A DNA stretch of 64,000 bases from CAZOIA01 sp964579675 (GTDB lineage: Bacteria > Planctomycetota > Phycisphaerae > UBA1845 > PWPN01): the NCBI GenBank assembly GCA_964579675.1, contig CAZOIA010000002.1:7828-71827 (forward strand). The letters run 5' to 3'. The notes below the pieces were generated by a model. That model was not told where the DNA came from. It made no database searches and saw only the letters and a program-made list of their open reading frames with translations. A program made the translations under genes and the position numbers. Below, one piece after another: positions 61,469 to 64,000 of the stretch. How positions within the stretch are numbered: position 1 is the first letter of the stretch; every line of letters starts with the position of its first letter.

Positions 61469-63145
61469 ATGATGGACGTGAACATCAGAATCGCCGGTGA
61501 GGCCGGCCAGGGTGTCCAAACGACCGGCAATCTGCTGGTCAGCGCTCTGGCCAGTATGCGGATTCACGTGTTTGGCGGACAGAGCTACATGTCACGCATC
61601 CGTGGCGGGCTGAACTGGTTTGACATTCGGCTCGGCGATCAGGAGATGTTCTCCGGCAAGGGCACAGTTGACCTGCTGGTGGCCTTCACTCGCGAAGCCC
61701 TTGAGGTACTCCGCCCGAAAGTCGCAGGTCATGGCCTGATTCTTTACGACGGGCCGGCTGAGGACGGGGTGATCTCTCTGGAGTTCGCCAAGATCGCCGG
61801 GGAAGTTGCCGGCACCGCCGTGGCGGCCAATAGTGTGGCGGCCGGGGCAGTCTTCGCACTGCTGGGCTACGATGTCCAGAAGCTTTGCGAGTACCTCGAG
61901 GTCATGCTCAAGAAGAAGGGCGACGAGGTTGTTCACAAGAACATCGCCTGCGCCCAACAGGGGGCGGCATTGATGGCCGCCCAAGCGCATTCGATCAGTC
62001 CCCCGAAGGGCGACCAGGCGCCGCAGTACGTTTGCAGCGGGAGTGAGGCCGTCGGTCTAGCGGCCGCGACGGCCGGCGTGAAGGTGGTCTGCTCCTACCC
62101 GATGACGCCCTCTACGGCCGTATTCCAGTATCTGGCATCGGTCGCCGACCGCTACGGCATTGTGGTCGAGCAGGCCGAAGACGAGATTGCCGCGATCAAC
62201 CTGGTGTGCGGTGCCAGCTACGCGGGCGTTCCGGCAATGACAACCACCAGTGGCGGCGGTTTTGCGCTCATGGTCGAAGGGTTATCGCTGGCGGGGATGG
62301 TGGAAGTGCCGGTCCTGGTGCTGCTTTCCCAGCGGCCCGGCCCGGCCACCGGACTGCCGACCCGCACAGCCCAGGAGGACCTCGCCTTCGCCATCCACGC
62401 CGGTCACGGAGAATTCCCCCGCGCCATCTTTGCGCCGGGGACGGTTGAACAGGCGTACCAGCTCACAAGACATGCGGTGCAGACTGCTCACAGACACCAG
62501 ATACCTGTCATCCTGATGACCGACCAGTTCCTGATCGACACCCAGAAGAACATCTCGCCGTTGAATGCCACGCTGTCCCCGATCGATCGATGCTTATTGA
62601 AAGACCCGCCCGCAGACTACGTGCGATACGCGGTGACGGCCGACGGCGTCTCGCCCAGGGCTCTGCCGGGCTCGTCGGCGTTCGTGGTCTGTGATTCGGA
62701 TGAGCACACCGAGGCGGGTCACATCACCGAGGACCTCGAGGCCCGGGTCCGGCTCCAGGACAAGCGCATCCGTAAGGGAAAGGGGCTCATCGCGGACTTC
62801 ATCGAGCCCGAGTTCTACGGCCCTAAGGACGCTGAGCGCCTCCTGATCACCTGGGGATCAACCTACGGGCCGGTCCGCGAGGCGGTGGACGTCCTGCAGG
62901 ACGGGGGCATCTCGGTCGCGATGCTGCACTTTGCCCAGGTCTGGCCGATCGACGTGGCCCGGGTGAAGTCCATCTTGCCCCGCTCGGCGAGAAAGCGAAA
63001 GATCATATCCGTTGAGGGAAACAGCACCGGACAGTTCGCCACTGTCTTGCGCGAGGTGGGCGTGCTGTCGAAGTGCGAGTCGCTGCTCAGATACGATGGC
63101 CTGCCCTTCACCGGCGGCGAGCTCGCCGAGAGGATTCCGACATGA
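61469..63145 (+). CDS. 2-oxoacid:ferredoxin oxidoreductase, fused gamma-alpha subunit
   Basis: A 558-residue subunit with the gamma domain first (IRIAGEAGQGVQTTGNLLVS, GQSYMSRIRGGLNWFDIR) and the alpha pyrimidine-binding domain after about residue 195 (VVCSYPMTPSTAVFQYL, EQAEDEIAAINLVCGASYAG, TTTSGGGFALMVEGL). This is the KorA/OorA-type fusion. With the beta subunit it converts a 2-oxoacid and CoA to acyl-CoA, CO2 and reduced ferredoxin. The substrate cannot be fixed. ATG at 61469 with GAAGGACC upstream. Its stop overlaps the beta-subunit ATG. Confidence 0.94.
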   Translation: MMDVNIRIAGEAGQGVQTTGNLLVSALASMRIHVFGGQSYMSRIRGGLNWFDIRLGDQEMFSGKGTVDLLVAFTREALEVLRPKVAGHGLILYDGPAEDGVISLEFAKIAGEVAGTAVAANSVAAGAVFALLGYDVQKLCEYLEVMLKKKGDEVVHKNIACAQQGAALMAAQAHSISPPKGDQAPQYVCSGSEAVGLAAATAGVKVVCSYPMTPSTAVFQYLASVADRYGIVVEQAEDEIAAINLVCGASYAGVPAMTTTSGGGFALMVEGLSLAGMVEVPVLVLLSQRPGPATGLPTRTAQEDLAFAIHAGHGEFPRAIFAPGTVEQAYQLTRHAVQTAHRHQIPVILMTDQFLIDTQKNISPLNATLSPIDRCLLKDPPADYVRYAVTADGVSPRALPGSSAFVVCDSDEHTEAGHITEDLEARVRLQDKRIRKGKGLIADFIEPEFYGPKDAERLLITWGSTYGPVREAVDVLQDGGISVAMLHFAQVWPIDVARVKSILPRSARKRKIISVEGNSTGQFATVLREVGVLSKCESLLRYDGLPFTGGELAERIPT

Positions 63146-63957
63146 CTGATACCCAAACCGCATGGTGCCCCGGATGTGGCAACTTCCCGATCCTGAAGAC
63201 CCTGGACCAGGCCATTGAAGCCGCCGAAATCGACCGGCAGAACCTCGTGCTGGTTTCCGGCATCGGTCAAGCCGCCAAGCTCCCCCATTACACCCGGGCC
63301 AACGTGTTCAACGGCCTGCACGGCAGAGCCCTGCCCGTCGCGACCGGCATCAAATTGGCCAACCACAAGCTGAACGTCGTCATCACCAGCGGCGACGGTG
63401 ACATGTACGGCGAAGGCGGAAACCACCTGCTCCATGCCATCCGCCGAAACATCGGCGTCAAGGTTTTCGTTCACAATAACCAGGTCTACGGTCTGACAAA
63501 GGGCCAGGCTTCGCCGACCTCGGACCCGGGGTTCGTCACCAAGGTCCAAACCCACGGCGTCATCAGTCAGCCGATGAATCCGTTGGCCCTGGCCATTGTC
63601 GGGGATGCCTCGTTTGTCGCAAGGACGTTTTCGGGCAATCCTGAACACATGTTGGGAATGATGGTCGAGGCATTACGTCATCAGGGCGGCTTTACCCTGC
63701 TGGATATCCTGCAGCCATGCGTGTCGTTCAACAAGACCAACACCTTCAAGTGGTATCGCGACCGGGTTCGGCCGGTGGCAGACTCGCACGATCCGTGGGA
63801 CCGCGACAAGGCCTTGTCGCTGGCTCTGAAGTGGGGTGATGAGATCCCTACCGGCATCATCTACCGGAGCCAGAGAGCCAGTTTCGAGTCCAAACATCCG
63901 GTCCTGTCGAAAGGCACCCTGTGCGAGCAGTTCGAAGCGGCCACGGGAGATGTATAG
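63142..63957 (+). CDS. 2-oxoacid:ferredoxin oxidoreductase, beta subunit
   Basis: A 271-residue thiamine-diphosphate subunit. AWCPGCGNFPILKTL opens the family, and the TPP/Mg site is VITSGDGDMYGEGGNHLLHA through VFVHNNQVYGLTKGQ. Cysteines for a [4Fe-4S] cluster are C9, C12 and later Cys residues (ILQPCVSF). A separate delta ferredoxin subunit is not in view, as in KorAB enzymes. ATGA overlap with the alpha gene shows translational coupling. Reduced ferredoxin made here may feed the redox island. Confidence 0.95.
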   Translation: MTDTQTAWCPGCGNFPILKTLDQAIEAAEIDRQNLVLVSGIGQAAKLPHYTRANVFNGLHGRALPVATGIKLANHKLNVVITSGDGDMYGEGGNHLLHAIRRNIGVKVFVHNNQVYGLTKGQASPTSDPGFVTKVQTHGVISQPMNPLALAIVGDASFVARTFSGNPEHMLGMMVEALRHQGGFTLLDILQPCVSFNKTNTFKWYRDRVRPVADSHDPWDRDKALSLALKWGDEIPTGIIYRSQRASFESKHPVLSKGTLCEQFEAATGDV

Positions 63958-64000
63958 AATCTCCCACGAGTGATTCAAGCCTGTTCCGGACGGGGGCGAG

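Overview
The window is GC-rich bacterial chromosome, most likely from a planctomycete (Phycisphaerae-like) with an anaerobic or microaerobic lifestyle. Pointers to this lineage, from general knowledge of these families, are a formylglycine-type sulfatase, a GHL10-type glycoside hydrolase with a dockerin-like tail, a long MoxR/DUF58/BatA-like/vWA cluster, PQQ-propeller and squalene-cyclase-like secreted proteins, and frequent GTG/TTG starts. There are no rRNAs, CRISPR arrays, phage genes or transposases. One tRNA (Leu, CAA) is present.

Layout. 1-6.2 kb (minus strand): a surface-polysaccharide or glycosylation set, comprising a membrane glycosyltransferase cut by the left edge, a methyltransferase, a methyltransferase-GT2 fusion, a nucleotide-sugar epimerase and mannose-6-phosphate isomerase. 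6.3-10.5 kb (minus): a zinc-ribbon protein, an MBL hydrolase, an esterase with a helical tail, and a B12-binding-type radical SAM enzyme. 10.7-13.7 kb: a RACo-like corrinoid-protein activator divergent from a URO-D-type methyltransferase. A sulfatase follows at 13.8-15.3 kb. 15.4-32.6 kb (plus): a long collinear run of TPR/CBM-like protein, giant PQQ-propeller protein, MoxR ATPase, DUF58, two vWA membrane proteins, a DUF4175-like protein, a cyclase-fold protein and a frameshifted NPCBM-like protein. tRNA-Leu, moaC, an integral membrane protein, miaA and a cysteine-rich AraC regulator come next. At 36.7-39.7 kb a LysR regulator is divergent from a glutamate-synthase-like flavoenzyme, with two perfect CATTAG-N5-CTAATG operators between them. 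39.9-43.7 kb holds secreted carbohydrate-active proteins, and 44-48.6 kb an RND efflux pair.

49.0-61.4 kb (all plus) is the most striking part: a dense oxygen/peroxide/superoxide/NO defence and iron-storage island. It contains thiol peroxidase, ferritin, a di-haem cytochrome c peroxidase-like protein, a half-size ferritin-like protein, a peroxiredoxin remnant, hemerythrin, desulfoferrodoxin, rubrerythrin, hybrid cluster protein, a diiron alternative oxidase-like protein, a glucose-dehydrogenase-like enzyme plus a broken copy of its N-terminus, a metal permease with an HMA tail, a flavodiiron protein, MntP and rubredoxin. It leads into a two-subunit 2-oxoacid:ferredoxin oxidoreductase (61.5-64.0 kb). 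Together these genes could move electrons from 2-oxoacid oxidation through ferredoxin or rubredoxin to O2-, H2O2-, superoxide- and NO-reducing enzymes while storing iron and controlling manganese; that wiring is inference.

A short dispersed intergenic repeat (GTTTAGCCGCGACCC...) occurs at three places, always in the direction of transcription of the flanking genes. Two remnant genes and one probable frameshift were found by reading frames by eye. All family calls rest on visible motifs and overall resemblance; no database search was possible.
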